Below are positions 1-8,300 of a stretch of 64,000 nucleotides of DNA, one piece after another. The notes beneath the pieces were generated by a model. That model searched no databases and was not told the origin of the DNA. It was given only the letters and a program-made list of their open reading frames with translations. Positions within the stretch are counted from its first letter, which is position 1. Every line of letters begins with the position of its first letter. The stretch is from JAGWAJ01 sp965215155 (lineage in GTDB: Bacteria; Acidobacteriota; Vicinamibacteria; Vicinamibacterales; UBA8438): contig CBDCCY010000004.1 in assembly GCA_965215155.1 (NCBI GenBank), positions 2,046,001 through 2,110,000 of the forward strand. The letters are read 5' to 3'. The position numbers were made by a program, and so were the translations under genes.

Positions 1-6
1 GAGCCG

Positions 7-372
7 ATGCCCGAAGCGCGGAAGAGGCGCCTCCGCGGTCCCTGGTACGAGAAGGCGAGAGCCGCCGGACCTCGGAACGCACCGATCGTGGAAGGCAGGT
101 TCGCCCAGGTCTGCTGCGGGTGGCGTGTACCGCCGACGGCCGAAGAGCTCTACGACGCCGTACGGGCCAAAGACCCGACGCCGCGCCAGCGCGCCGTGTT
201 CACGACATGGCTCTGCGAGTCGGCCGAGTACGAACTCCTCGAAGGATGGGCCGACGGGGTGTACACCTTACGGGAGCTCGTGAGGGGGATGTACGCCCAC
301 GGCTGGGAAACCGGTCCCCGAAGCCAGTACCTGAACAACTTCGCACAGCCACCACGCACGCCCCAACCATGA
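7..372 (+). CDS. Small hypothetical protein upstream of AbiEii-like NTase
   Basis: A 121-residue protein that I do not recognise. It is rich in charged and aromatic residues in its middle, with predicted helices around residues 43-100, and has no signal peptide or membrane segment. Its TGA stop overlaps the ATG of the next gene (ATGA), so the two are translationally coupled. By position it could be the antitoxin or regulator of the AbiEii-like protein that follows, but it lacks the winged-helix pattern of AbiEi, so this is only contextual. The frame is still open at base 1, so the true start may lie left of the window. Codon choice is less GC-rich than in the housekeeping genes to the right, which suggests acquired DNA. 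Confidence 0.6.
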   Translation: MPEARKRRLRGPWYEKARAAGPRNAPIVEGRFAQVCCGWRVPPTAEELYDAVRAKDPTPRQRAVFTTWLCESAEYELLEGWADGVYTLRELVRGMYAHGWETGPRSQYLNNFAQPPRTPQP

Positions 373-1346
373 AGTCCAGGCACATAGATCTGCCCGAATC
401 GGCCAGCAGAATCTGGAAGCAGGCAACCACGCTGGTCGATGCGCTCCTCGAAGAGTGCAAGACGCTGGAACACCAGCGGTGGTACCTGGGCGGAGGAACA
501 GCTCTCGCGGCTGACTGGCACCACAGGACGAGCACCGACATCGACATCCTGATCGCCCCCGGGCTCAGCATGGCAGCGCTGTACGGCAAGGGGCATGAAC
601 GCCTGGACCAACTGATAGCCGGAACGAACGGAAAGCAGCTGAACGCGCCCGACCAGAAGCTCAGCGTCAGATACGGCGAGGACGGGAAGGTCGACATCTT
701 CAGCAGCGGGCGCCAGCTGCCGGGACACGAGGAGCCAATCGAAATCGGCGGACGAACAACACTCCGGCTCAGCAACGCTCAAATCTTCGCCGGCAAGTTC
801 CGACGAGCGATCGACCACAATGTGGCGGCACGCGACCTGTTCGACATCTGCCACTCGGCACGGATCAAGGACGCGGGCATGCAGCAAGCACTCAACGCGC
901 TCACGCAGCCCGAAGTGGAGCGGATCAGGGAATTCTGGAAGAGCAGTAGCTCGAAGATCGAAAACGAGGCCCGGGAAAGGCTCTCGGGAATACCCGGAGA
1001 GTACTGGATCGATCCGGATCAGCTGGTCGAACGGACCATAGGGACAACGGAAGACCACTGCTATGCGCAGGTCCTGATCGAGGCCGGCAACGACCGTACG
1101 AGGATACTAACGGTCACAAACGGCGGGGCAAGAAACGAGTACCGGTCAGGAAAGACGGAGATCGAACGCGATTTCCACGCGCTCGGCATCGCGCGGCACC
1201 TGATGTACCACAACATCAGCCCAAGGGTGGTGATCAACGATGCCCGCGGGGCAATGAAGCATGGTATCGAACAGACCGTCGCGGATACGGCGGGACCTCG
1301 TGGAACCAGGCCGCCAGACAGACCTCGATCTGATGTCTTTGGTTAG
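369..1346 (+). CDS. AbiEii/AbiGii-type nucleotidyltransferase toxin-like protein
   Basis: A 325-residue protein starting at the ATG that overlaps the stop of the previous gene. An AbiEii-type nucleotidyltransferase core is visible: GGGTAL at residues 41-46, followed by TSTDID at 54-59, whose two aspartates (D57, D59) are the expected metal ligands. A helical part follows with the family-like stretch FAGKFRRAIDHNVAARDLFD. In abortive infection and toxin-antitoxin systems such enzymes transfer nucleotides to tRNA or another target and stop growth. The C-terminal ~100 residues match nothing I know. The A-rich codons (AAC, AAA, ACA) differ from the genes to the right and fit horizontal transfer. 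The family assignment is good; toxin activity and the partner gene are inferred. Confidence 0.75.
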   Translation: MKSRHIDLPESASRIWKQATTLVDALLEECKTLEHQRWYLGGGTALAADWHHRTSTDIDILIAPGLSMAALYGKGHERLDQLIAGTNGKQLNAPDQKLSVRYGEDGKVDIFSSGRQLPGHEEPIEIGGRTTLRLSNAQIFAGKFRRAIDHNVAARDLFDICHSARIKDAGMQQALNALTQPEVERIREFWKSSSSKIENEARERLSGIPGEYWIDPDQLVERTIGTTEDHCYAQVLIEAGNDRTRILTVTNGGARNEYRSGKTEIERDFHALGIARHLMYHNISPRVVINDARGAMKHGIEQTVADTAGPRGTRPPDRPRSDVFG

Positions 1347-1449
1347 GGGCGCCGTGGAAGGCGTCGTCATCCAGCAGGTGGAAATCCTGTCCGAGGAAAT
1401 TGACGGTTCACCTCGGTAGCTACGGAGCGGGCGCGGGGGGCAACCGCCC

Positions 1450-1467
1450 GCGGGCGAGCTCGCCCGC
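1450..1467. repeat. 18-bp perfect palindrome
   Basis: GCGGGCGAGCTCGCCCGC is its own reverse complement. It lies in the 231-bp gap between the AbiEii-like gene and the Uma2 remnant. No T-run follows on either strand, so it is not an obvious terminator. The rest of the gap is GC-rich with no convincing gene. Confidence 0.4.
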
Positions 1468-1577
1468 CTCGGCCGCGACCGACGCCCACGCGCCGGCGAC
1501 GCGGAGGGCCTACGCGGCGTCGACCACGGGCCGCTCGAGCCCGGCCCGGCGGTGGAGGAGGACGTATCGGTAAAGCG

Positions 1578-2077
1578 TCACCTGGCGAGGCGCGCTGCAA
1601 ACGCCCTGTGGACGTTCTCACCCAGGCCGTGTTGCAGCTCGCGCAGCACCGTGGCGAGGTCGCCGCGCAGCATCGCGGCCACCGCCAGTCGCAGTCCGGG
1701 GAAGACGCGACTGTGAATCACGCCGGCCGCGTCCGGCTGAAGCGGCCGGTATGCGCCGTCGGCCAGCTCGAACCAGTCGGTGCGGTGGTCCAGGCACTGC
1801 CAGACCAGGTACTCGCGTACGCTGTTGCGCCGGTACGCGTGAAGCTTGTCGTGGAGATCATGGCCGCGTGCGGCCGGGCGTGGCTGCTGGAGCGTGTCGA
1901 CGACGGCATATGGACGACCCCTTCGATCAGCTCGGCCTTCTTGATGTCCGGGCGCGCCTCGTACCGGCGCTCGAACTCGCCGCGGCTCAGCCGGTCGCCG
2001 TTCTCCAGCATGTTCGCCGAAGACGGGACGGAAGCGGCGCCGTCGCCGCGGGAGGGCGGGACGTTCAGGGTCGCCAT
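1578..2077 (-). pseudogene. Uma2-family (DUF820) endonuclease, internally deleted and frameshifted
   Basis: The N-terminal part reads from ATG 2077 (MATLNV) through the family signature RPDIKKAELIEGVVHMPS. The sequence then jumps, in another frame, to the typical C-terminal part with HDLHDKLHAYRRNSVREYLVW and VFPGLRLAVAAMLRGDLATVL, ending at the TGA at 1578. The middle of the fold, including the expected PD and ExK catalytic residues of this PD-(D/E)xK-like family, is missing. Complete members are about 190-200 residues; only about 165 codons remain here. It is therefore an inactive remnant. The deletion junction lies close to 1895-1905. Such genes are multicopy in several phyla and often decay. 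Confidence 0.75.
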
Positions 2078-2224
2078 GGCGGGGGCTCGATCTGTTCCGC
2101 ATCGTACCACGGCCGGAACGGAGTCACATCGCTTGCGTGTCGCCCCGTCGATGGGCGGCGGGAGGGCGCCGCGAAGGAGACCAGTGTCGAGCGCAACCGC
2201 CGCAAGGGCGGTAGGAGGGGCGGA

Positions 2225-3010
2225 GTGACGCTTGAGCAGCGGGTCAGGGCGGCCGTCGAAGAGGTCGTCGCGGCGACCGATCCGGAGCAGGTCGTGCTGT
2301 TCGGGTCGGTCGCGAGGGGGACGGCAGGGGCCGGGAGCGACATCGATCTGCTGGTGATCGGCGACCCCGGACGGCATGCCGACGGAAAGCAGACCTGTGC
2401 CAGGACTGGCGCCCAGGTGGACGTCTTCGTCACCGACCGCGCCACGGCCGAGCGATACCGGTACAGCGCGGCGTACCTGGAAGGCATCGCGCTGGAAGAA
2501 GGCCGGACCGTCTACGCCAGGCACCCGGAGCGGGCACTTGCGGCAGGAGAAGGAATGGTCAGACGCACGCTGTACGACCCCGACAAGGCAGTCGAATGGG
2601 TCAAGGACGCACGCGATCGCCTGCGGCGCTTCGAGACGGACGACAAGGACCTGTACAAGTGCGAGTCTCTCGGCGATGCTCTGGAGCGCGCGCTCAAGGC
2701 GCTGATCGTCGCCAGCGGACAGCGGGTGGCACGCCGGCATGGCCTCGAGACGCTCTGGCGGCAAGCCGAGGCCAGCGCCGGCCAGTTGCCCGGGAGCATT
2801 GCGGACGCCGATCTCAACCACCTGACCAAGTACACCGGCGAGTTCCTGTATCCGGAGCAGGGGGCCAGACAACTGGACCCGCGAAGGCTCCGGGAACGGC
2901 TCGAGGCTCCGATCCGTGAAGTCGTGGCGTACGCTGAACAGCGGGTGCCGGAGTTGGTGAACGACACGCTGAAGCGCATCGAAGAGGAGACGGACCAGAA
3001 AGACCGGTGA
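2225..3010 (+). CDS. Fused MNT nucleotidyltransferase-HEPN domain protein
   Basis: A 261-residue protein starting at GTG 2225, six bases after an AGGAGG ribosome-binding site at 2213-2218. Residues 1-100 are a minimal nucleotidyltransferase domain: G27-S28 and R31-G32 of the GSVARG motif, and S38-D39-I40-D41 for the metal ions. Residues ~110-250 are helical and resemble HEPN, with R167-x4-H172 matching the R-x4-6-H ribonuclease motif. In two-gene HEPN-MNT systems the MNT enzyme adds AMP to the HEPN RNase and silences it. Here both lie in one chain, which suggests intramolecular control or a nucleic-acid-modifying role. Downstream 3011-3248 shows no gene I can support. Confidence 0.72.
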   Translation: MTLEQRVRAAVEEVVAATDPEQVVLFGSVARGTAGAGSDIDLLVIGDPGRHADGKQTCARTGAQVDVFVTDRATAERYRYSAAYLEGIALEEGRTVYARHPERALAAGEGMVRRTLYDPDKAVEWVKDARDRLRRFETDDKDLYKCESLGDALERALKALIVASGQRVARRHGLETLWRQAEASAGQLPGSIADADLNHLTKYTGEFLYPEQGARQLDPRRLRERLEAPIREVVAYAEQRVPELVNDTLKRIEEETDQKDR

Positions 3011-3248
3011 GAGGGACTCGGCGAGCCGAGGCTGCGGGCGGAGGCACCGGCCGCCTGCAGGGCGAAGGCTCGCCGCTGGAAGCTGACGGTCGACCCGCAC
3101 CACGCCAGCCCCAGGCTCTGCACGTTCGCGGGCGTCGGATAGCCAGGAATCTGGCACCGGGGACTGGAGAATGCGAAGCTGTCGCTGCGCGACCGGCGGA
3201 GTGCGATCCGGCCGCGTGACGCCGCCTGATAACCGCTGCCGGCCGGTC

Positions 3249-4355
3249 TCACTCCGCCGCGAGGATCTCCTGCGTTCGGCGGCTGTAGAGGGCCTGGATC
3301 TCGGGGCTGAGCGACTTGTAGATCGCGCGGATCTCCTGCCGCGCGCGGGCGTCGCCGGCGTCGAGAGCCAGCTTCTCGATGTCGAGCAGCCCGTCGACGT
3401 CCGCCGCCTTGCGGGCCACGTCCACCACCTCGTTCAGGACGTCGGCCGCCGCGCCGCGCCGGTTCGTCTTGGCCAGCAGGTCGGCCGCCCCCACGAAGTG
3501 GTCGAAGTCCTCGAGGGCCCGGTTCCGCCGGGCGTCGACCTGCAGGACGAAGTAGCTGGCGCCGGTGTAGGCGGCCGTCTCGTCGTCGCGCGCCACCAGC
3601 ACGTTGTCAGGGCGCAGCCGGTAGCGGGCCGCGACCTCCGCCTTCGGGGCCGGGCTGCGCGGCAGGCAGAGGATGCGCCCGCTCTGCAGCCGCCGCGCGT
3701 GCATCCGGTCGAAGTGGAGGTCGACGTCGTGGCCGTCGATGATCGCGTCGTCGCGCCGGAAGAGGTTGACGAGGCGGGCCACCGCGCCGGCTGCCGCTCC
3801 GCCCGCGGCCATGAGCGGCAGGTACTGCGCGAACATCGGCAGGCCGCCCAGCGTCGTCAGGCTTCCCCGGAGCGCCCGCCGGGTCGCCCCGTCCACCCCG
3901 TCGAGCTCCATGATGCGGGTGGTCAGGTACAGCGACTCGCCGCGGTACGACTTCGAGTAGTAGATCAGCGGATGGCCGTACCGCTCGCCGCCGAAGTCCC
4001 GGATGGTCAGCGCTCCGGCCTCGAAGCGCGCAGCGTCATTGAAGTAGTTGATCGCCTCCGCCGCCGCGCTCTTGTTCTCGTCGGCCTTGAGGAAGGTGGA
4101 GACCATCAGCTCGTGCCGCCCCTCGCCGCCCGGGTGCCGCAGGTGAAAGTGGAGATAGCGGACGAGGAGCGGCTGCCCGATCGCCACCGGCGCGTAGCCG
4201 TGCGCCCGCGGCTCGCCCCGGGCGCCCGGGGGCGCCTCCTCGTACAGGTCCCGCAGGGCGCCGTTGACGCTGAACAGCGTCACCGCTTCGTCCGTCCGGC
4301 CCTCCGCGGGGGGCCGGCGCGCGCTCCTGCGCTCCGCCGGTCGCATTCGGTTCAT
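3249..4355 (-). CDS. Hypothetical protein divergent from patatin phospholipase
   Basis: A 368-residue protein from ATG 4355. I do not recognise the family. The N-terminal half looks rich in beta strands, with aromatic strands around LVRYLHFHLRH and HPLIYYSKSYRGESLYLT. A hydrophobic alanine/glycine stretch (about LPLMAAGGAAAGAVARLV) sits near the middle, and the last ~90 residues are helical. No signal peptide is seen. It is transcribed away from the patatin-type phospholipase gene, with starts only ~160 bp apart, so the two probably share a control region and may act together. Codon use is native (GC-rich third positions). Function unknown. Confidence 0.6.
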   Translation of the reverse strand: MNRMRPAERRSARRPPAEGRTDEAVTLFSVNGALRDLYEEAPPGARGEPRAHGYAPVAIGQPLLVRYLHFHLRHPGGEGRHELMVSTFLKADENKSAAAEAINYFNDAARFEAGALTIRDFGGERYGHPLIYYSKSYRGESLYLTTRIMELDGVDGATRRALRGSLTTLGGLPMFAQYLPLMAAGGAAAGAVARLVNLFRRDDAIIDGHDVDLHFDRMHARRLQSGRILCLPRSPAPKAEVAARYRLRPDNVLVARDDETAAYTGASYFVLQVDARRNRALEDFDHFVGAADLLAKTNRRGAAADVLNEVVDVARKAADVDGLLDIEKLALDAGDARARQEIRAIYKSLSPEIQALYSRRTQEILAAE

Positions 4356-4513
4356 GGGGCGTGGTGGTGGTCGGGGAAGGCGAGCCGGTCCGACGGATCC
4401 ACGTGCGCAGCGTATCACGCGCGAATCTCCAGCGTCCGCTGAGCGGCGACTTGTCGGCGCCGGGCCCGCGTGTTACGGTTCGCACGCGCCCCGCAGCCCG
4501 CCGGGAGGTCCCC

Positions 4514-6748
4514 ATCGCGAGCCACCCTGACGAGAACGACGAGAGAGACGATTCGGCGTTCCTGATCCCGGACGCGATGCGCGAGGCCGAGCTCGCCGCC
4601 GTGCGCGCGCGGCGGCTGGCGGTCGGGGTCGCGACGGACGCCGGGTCGACCCCTTCCGGCGGCGATTCGAGCGACGGCCTTCGCGGCCGGCTGACGGGGC
4701 TGGCGCTGTCGGGCGGCGGCATCCGCTCCGCCACCTTCGCGCTCGGCATCCTGCAGCGGCTGGCCCGCGCCGACCTCCTCAAGCGCTTCGACTACCTCTC
4801 GACCGTCTCCGGCGGCGGCTACATCGGCGGGTCGCTGACGTGGCTGCTCGGCCGGCCGGGGACCTCCTGGAACCTCGGGGCCCGCTTCCCCTACGGCGTC
4901 CTCCGCCGCCGGCTCGCCGGGAAGGAGTCGAACGTGCTGCGGCACCTGCGGCTCCACGGCAACTACCTGGCGCCGGGCAAGGGGATTACGGCGCTGTCGC
5001 TCGCCACCGTCGTCCTGCGCGGCATCGTTCTCAACCTGCTGGTCTGGCTGCCGCTCGCCGTCCTCGCCTTCTGCGGGCTGCAGCTCCTGGAGGCCTCGAT
5101 CGTCGACCTCGCGAACCGCTGGGAGCCGCCCGGCCCCGTCGCGGCCTTCGTCGCGCGCCTGCTGTCGCACGGGTACCCCAGCCTCCTCGCCCTCGTCGGG
5201 TCGCTCTTCCTCCTGGCCGGCGTGCTCTATTCGGTCGTCACCTGGTGGCCCGTCCTGCCGCAGCCCTACCTCTGGCGGCGGCGCTTCGAGCGGGGCGTCC
5301 GCCGGCTCCTGCAGGCGGGCCTGCTGCTGGCGGGGATCTGCTCCCTGCCGCTCGTCCGCGGCGGGCTGGCCGACGCCGGGGGGCCCGCGGCGCTGCTCGG
5401 GGGAGCCCTGTCGGTCGTTGCCGGCCTCGCCGGCGGCCTCACGTCGTTCGCCGGGTCGGGGGCGGCGGGCCGCGGCCGGATCCCGGTCGGCCCGTTGGCG
5501 GTCGCGGCGTCGGTCCTCATCCTCTACGGCCTGGCGCTGGTGTCCTACGACCTGGCCGCGCGCTACCTGGAGACGCGACCGCCGTGGGGCCTCGGACTGC
5601 TGGCGGGCGCCCTCGCCGTATCGCTGCTGGCCGGCTGGTTCGTCAACCTGAACTACATCTCGATTCACCGCTACTACCGCGACCGGCTGATGGAGGCGTT
5701 CATGCCCCACCCGGACACCGACGGCACGACCGGCCCCGCCGTCGACGCGGATCGGGCGGAGCTGAGCGAGACCAGCGTCGCGACGGGGCCGTACCACCTC
5801 GTGAACACCAACCTGGTGCTGGTCGACAGCGACCGCCGCCGCTGGCGGAAGCGGGGCGGGGACTCGTTCGTCCTCTCGCCGCACCACTGCGGCAGCACCG
5901 CGACCGGCTGGGTGCCGACGGCCGACTACATGCAGCACGATCCCCTGACGCTGCCGACGGCGGTCGCCATCTCGGGCGCCGCCGCCCACCCCAACACCGG
6001 GGCGGGCGGCGCCGGGCCGACCCGCGGGAAGATGCTCTCGCTGCTGATGGCGCTGCTCAACGTCCGGCTCGGCTACTGGGTGCCGAACCCGGAGCGCGGC
6101 GCACCGCGCTCGCGCTGGCGGCAGCCCGTGGCCAACCACTTCCGCGCCGCCTGGTACGAGCTGAGCCCGCGCGGCTTCGCGGAGGACCGCCGCCTGCTGC
6201 AGCTCAGCGACGGCGGGCACTTCGAGAACCTGGGGGTCTACGAGCTGGTGCGCCGGCGGGTGAAGGTCATCGTCTGCTGCGACGCGGCGGCCGACCCCGG
6301 CTTCGACTTCAAGGACCTGCAGGTGTTGATGCGGCGCATCGGCACCGACTTCGGGGCGCGCATCCTGTTCGACTGCGGGGACCGGATCGAGGACCTCATT
6401 CCGCGCGACCCGGACCCCCGCCTGGTGCGGGCGGGCGACCCGGACACCGACGCCTACCCCGTCGGCGCCCGGTTCGCGGAGCGCGGCTACGTCCGCGCCC
6501 GGATCGTCTACCGGGAGGGCGACCCGAGCACGCTGATCCTGGTGAAGACCGCGATGGTCCCCGGCCTCGACCTGCTGCTCCGGGGCTACCAGGGCGCCAA
6601 CCCCGCCTTCCCCGACCAGTCGACGGCCGACCAGTTCTTCGACGAGGAGCAGTTCGAGGCCTACCGCGAGCTCGGCTACGCCATTGCCGACTGCCTGATC
6701 GACGACCCGGACGTGCAGCTCGCCGACCTGCTCCGCGACTGCGCCTGA
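4514..6748 (+). CDS. Patatin-like phospholipase with multiple membrane segments
   Basis: A protein of about 744 residues. The patatin lipase signatures are clear: the oxyanion loop GGGIRSATFALGILQ, the nucleophile serine in STVSGGGYIGG, and the catalytic aspartate in DGGHFENLGVYEL. Between nucleophile and aspartate sits an inserted membrane region with about six hydrophobic segments (coding roughly 4990-5660), so the lipase halves flank an integral membrane part. Expected activity is acyl-ester hydrolysis of membrane lipids. The start is uncertain: a strong GGGAGGT at 4503-4509 precedes an in-frame ATC at 4514, the first in-frame ATG is at 4577, and GTGs at 4361 would run into the divergent gene's leader. 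It ends 10 bp from the convergent asparaginase gene. Confidence 0.8.
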   Translation: MASHPDENDERDDSAFLIPDAMREAELAAVRARRLAVGVATDAGSTPSGGDSSDGLRGRLTGLALSGGGIRSATFALGILQRLARADLLKRFDYLSTVSGGGYIGGSLTWLLGRPGTSWNLGARFPYGVLRRRLAGKESNVLRHLRLHGNYLAPGKGITALSLATVVLRGIVLNLLVWLPLAVLAFCGLQLLEASIVDLANRWEPPGPVAAFVARLLSHGYPSLLALVGSLFLLAGVLYSVVTWWPVLPQPYLWRRRFERGVRRLLQAGLLLAGICSLPLVRGGLADAGGPAALLGGALSVVAGLAGGLTSFAGSGAAGRGRIPVGPLAVAASVLILYGLALVSYDLAARYLETRPPWGLGLLAGALAVSLLAGWFVNLNYISIHRYYRDRLMEAFMPHPDTDGTTGPAVDADRAELSETSVATGPYHLVNTNLVLVDSDRRRWRKRGGDSFVLSPHHCGSTATGWVPTADYMQHDPLTLPTAVAISGAAAHPNTGAGGAGPTRGKMLSLLMALLNVRLGYWVPNPERGAPRSRWRQPVANHFRAAWYELSPRGFAEDRRLLQLSDGGHFENLGVYELVRRRVKVIVCCDAAADPGFDFKDLQVLMRRIGTDFGARILFDCGDRIEDLIPRDPDPRLVRAGDPDTDAYPVGARFAERGYVRARIVYREGDPSTLILVKTAMVPGLDLLLRGYQGANPAFPDQSTADQFFDEEQFEAYRELGYAIADCLIDDPDVQLADLLRDCA

Positions 6749-6758
6749 CCGCGGGCGG

Positions 6759-7844
6759 TCAGTACTGCTGGAACATGCGCTGGATCGTGGCCCCGTCGCG
6801 GGTGCGGGTCAGGGCGAGCATCAGCAGGATGCGCGCCTTGATCGGTGTGAGGTCCTCGGCCTCGATGCGCAGCGGCGAGTAGCGCGGGTCGTTCGGCGGC
6901 GCCTCGGGGTCTGGGCGCGGGCGCCGGGGCGCGATGCGGCCGCCGCCGGTGCGGGTCGTGATGACGACCGGGCGCCCCCGCTCGAGCGCCTCCCCGATGG
7001 CGACGCTCTGGTCGTGCGTCGTGGAGCCCGCCCCCGCCGCGGCGATGACGAGTCCTTCGGCGCCGGAGTCCACCGCCGCCCGCAGCAGGTCCCCGGCCGC
7101 GTCGAGGTACGTCAACAGGATGTCGACCCGCGGCAGGCTCTCGACGCCGGTCAGGTCGAACTCCGTCCACCGCGTGTGGCGGTGGAGAGGGCGCCGGTAG
7201 AAGACCACGCGGTCGCGGTCGACCACCCCGAGCACCCCCCTGACCCCCGCCGTGAAGGCGTGCAGCCGCTGGGCGTGCGTCTTCGTCACGTCGCGGGCGG
7301 CGTTGATCTCGTTGTTGAGCACGACCAGCACGCCGCGGCCGCGGGCGGCCGGCTCCGCGGCGACGCGGAGGCCCTGCTGCAGGTTGGCCGCCCCGTCGTA
7401 GCCGACCGACCCCGGCGGGCGCATCGCCCCGACCACCACCACCGGCCGCTCGCTCCGCACGGTGAGGTTGAGGAAGTACGCGGTCTCCTCGAGGGTGTCG
7501 GTCCCGCTGGTGACGACGATGCCGGCCAGGTCGTCGCGCACCGCGAACGTCCGGTTGACCCGGCGCGCCAGCCGCAGCCAGTCGTCGAGCGTCAGCGCGC
7601 CGCTGGGGACGTTGGAGAACTGCTCGGTCTCGACGACGACGTGGCCGTCGAGGGCGGGGACGGAGGCGGAGAGCTCGGCCGCCGTGAGCCGCGCGCCGGC
7701 CCGGTTGGCGATGGTTCCCCCGGTGGCGATCAGCCGCACCACCGGCCGCTCGTCGGGCTGCGCGGCACGGGCTGCGGGCGGGAGCGCGACGAGCGCCTGG
7801 CACGTCACGCACGCCGCTATCCACGACCATCGCAGGATTCGCAT
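6759..7844 (-). CDS. ansB: L-asparaginase, periplasmic type II
   Basis: Hydrolyses L-asparagine to aspartate and ammonia. The protein has 361 residues from ATG 7844 (a TTG at 7865 is a weaker alternative). A signal peptide covers about residues 1-27, with a likely cut after AARA. Both active-site threonine motifs are present: IATGGTIAN, and VVTSGTDTLEETAYF with the TDT triad. A later stretch (GAMRPPGSVGYDGAANL) is also typical. Length is normal for the family. The signal peptide argues for the secreted, high-affinity type II enzyme. It follows a small gene on the same strand almost without a gap and is convergent with the phospholipase. Confidence 0.9.
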   Translation of the reverse strand: MRILRWSWIAACVTCQALVALPPAARAAQPDERPVVRLIATGGTIANRAGARLTAAELSASVPALDGHVVVETEQFSNVPSGALTLDDWLRLARRVNRTFAVRDDLAGIVVTSGTDTLEETAYFLNLTVRSERPVVVVGAMRPPGSVGYDGAANLQQGLRVAAEPAARGRGVLVVLNNEINAARDVTKTHAQRLHAFTAGVRGVLGVVDRDRVVFYRRPLHRHTRWTEFDLTGVESLPRVDILLTYLDAAGDLLRAAVDSGAEGLVIAAAGAGSTTHDQSVAIGEALERGRPVVITTRTGGGRIAPRRPRPDPEAPPNDPRYSPLRIEAEDLTPIKARILLMLALTRTRDGATIQRMFQQY

Positions 7845-7865
7845 CGAGCCCGGCCGCCGGCGCAA

Positions 7866-8075
7866 CTATACCGAATCCGTCTCGTCGCGGTGCGCCAGGG
7901 CGAGCCAGTCGCTGAGCTGGCGCGCTGCTTCCTGCGGGGTCGAGGCGTAGAACGGCATCAGGGCGGTCGGGCCTCCCGGCTCGCGCACCAGGTACGCGCG
8001 CCACCGGTCGGGATGCACCGGGGTCACCTCGATGGCGATCGGCCGGCCGTCGATGATCTCTTCGAAGCGATGCAT
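7866..8075 (-). CDS. Small hypothetical protein upstream of asparaginase
   Basis: A 69-residue protein from ATG 8075 (GTG 8081 adds two residues). It has a short beta-rich start (PIAIEVTPVHPDRWRAYLV) and a helix ending in TPQEAARQLSDWLALAHRDE. There is no signal or membrane segment. It lies directly upstream of ansB on the same strand, so they may be co-transcribed. It resembles in outline the small protein at 16341-16598. Function unknown. Confidence 0.5.
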   Translation of the reverse strand: MHRFEEIIDGRPIAIEVTPVHPDRWRAYLVREPGGPTALMPFYASTPQEAARQLSDWLALAHRDETDSV

Positions 8076-8300
8076 GGGCACGGTGGCGAGCGGGAGCGCC
8101 GTCGTCGAGCGACCCCCCGAACCGGCAGGGATTCTCGACCGGACCCGCGCACGGTTTCAAGCGAAGGGGAACGCGAAGGCCGGACCCACAAGCGGGATCC
8201 GGCCGTCCGGCGGTGCGCGGATGGGGTGACAAAAGTCCATATCCTCAGGGAATCCACATTTCGTGCACAGGTCTTCGACAGGCCGGTCCACAATGGGCTG

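Noticed and set aside
1367..1621. Small minus-strand Arg/Pro-rich frame
   Set aside because: Low-complexity composition of GC-rich intergenic DNA, no ribosome site, overlaps the Uma2 remnant.
3011..3248. Short plus-strand frame after the MNT-HEPN gene
   Set aside because: No family resemblance and no ribosome site; the composition fits non-coding DNA.
7014..8300. N-terminal extension of the addB frame by ~430 codons
   Set aside because: It is the antisense of the asparaginase gene and the small upstream gene. Family starts fit GTG 8301.
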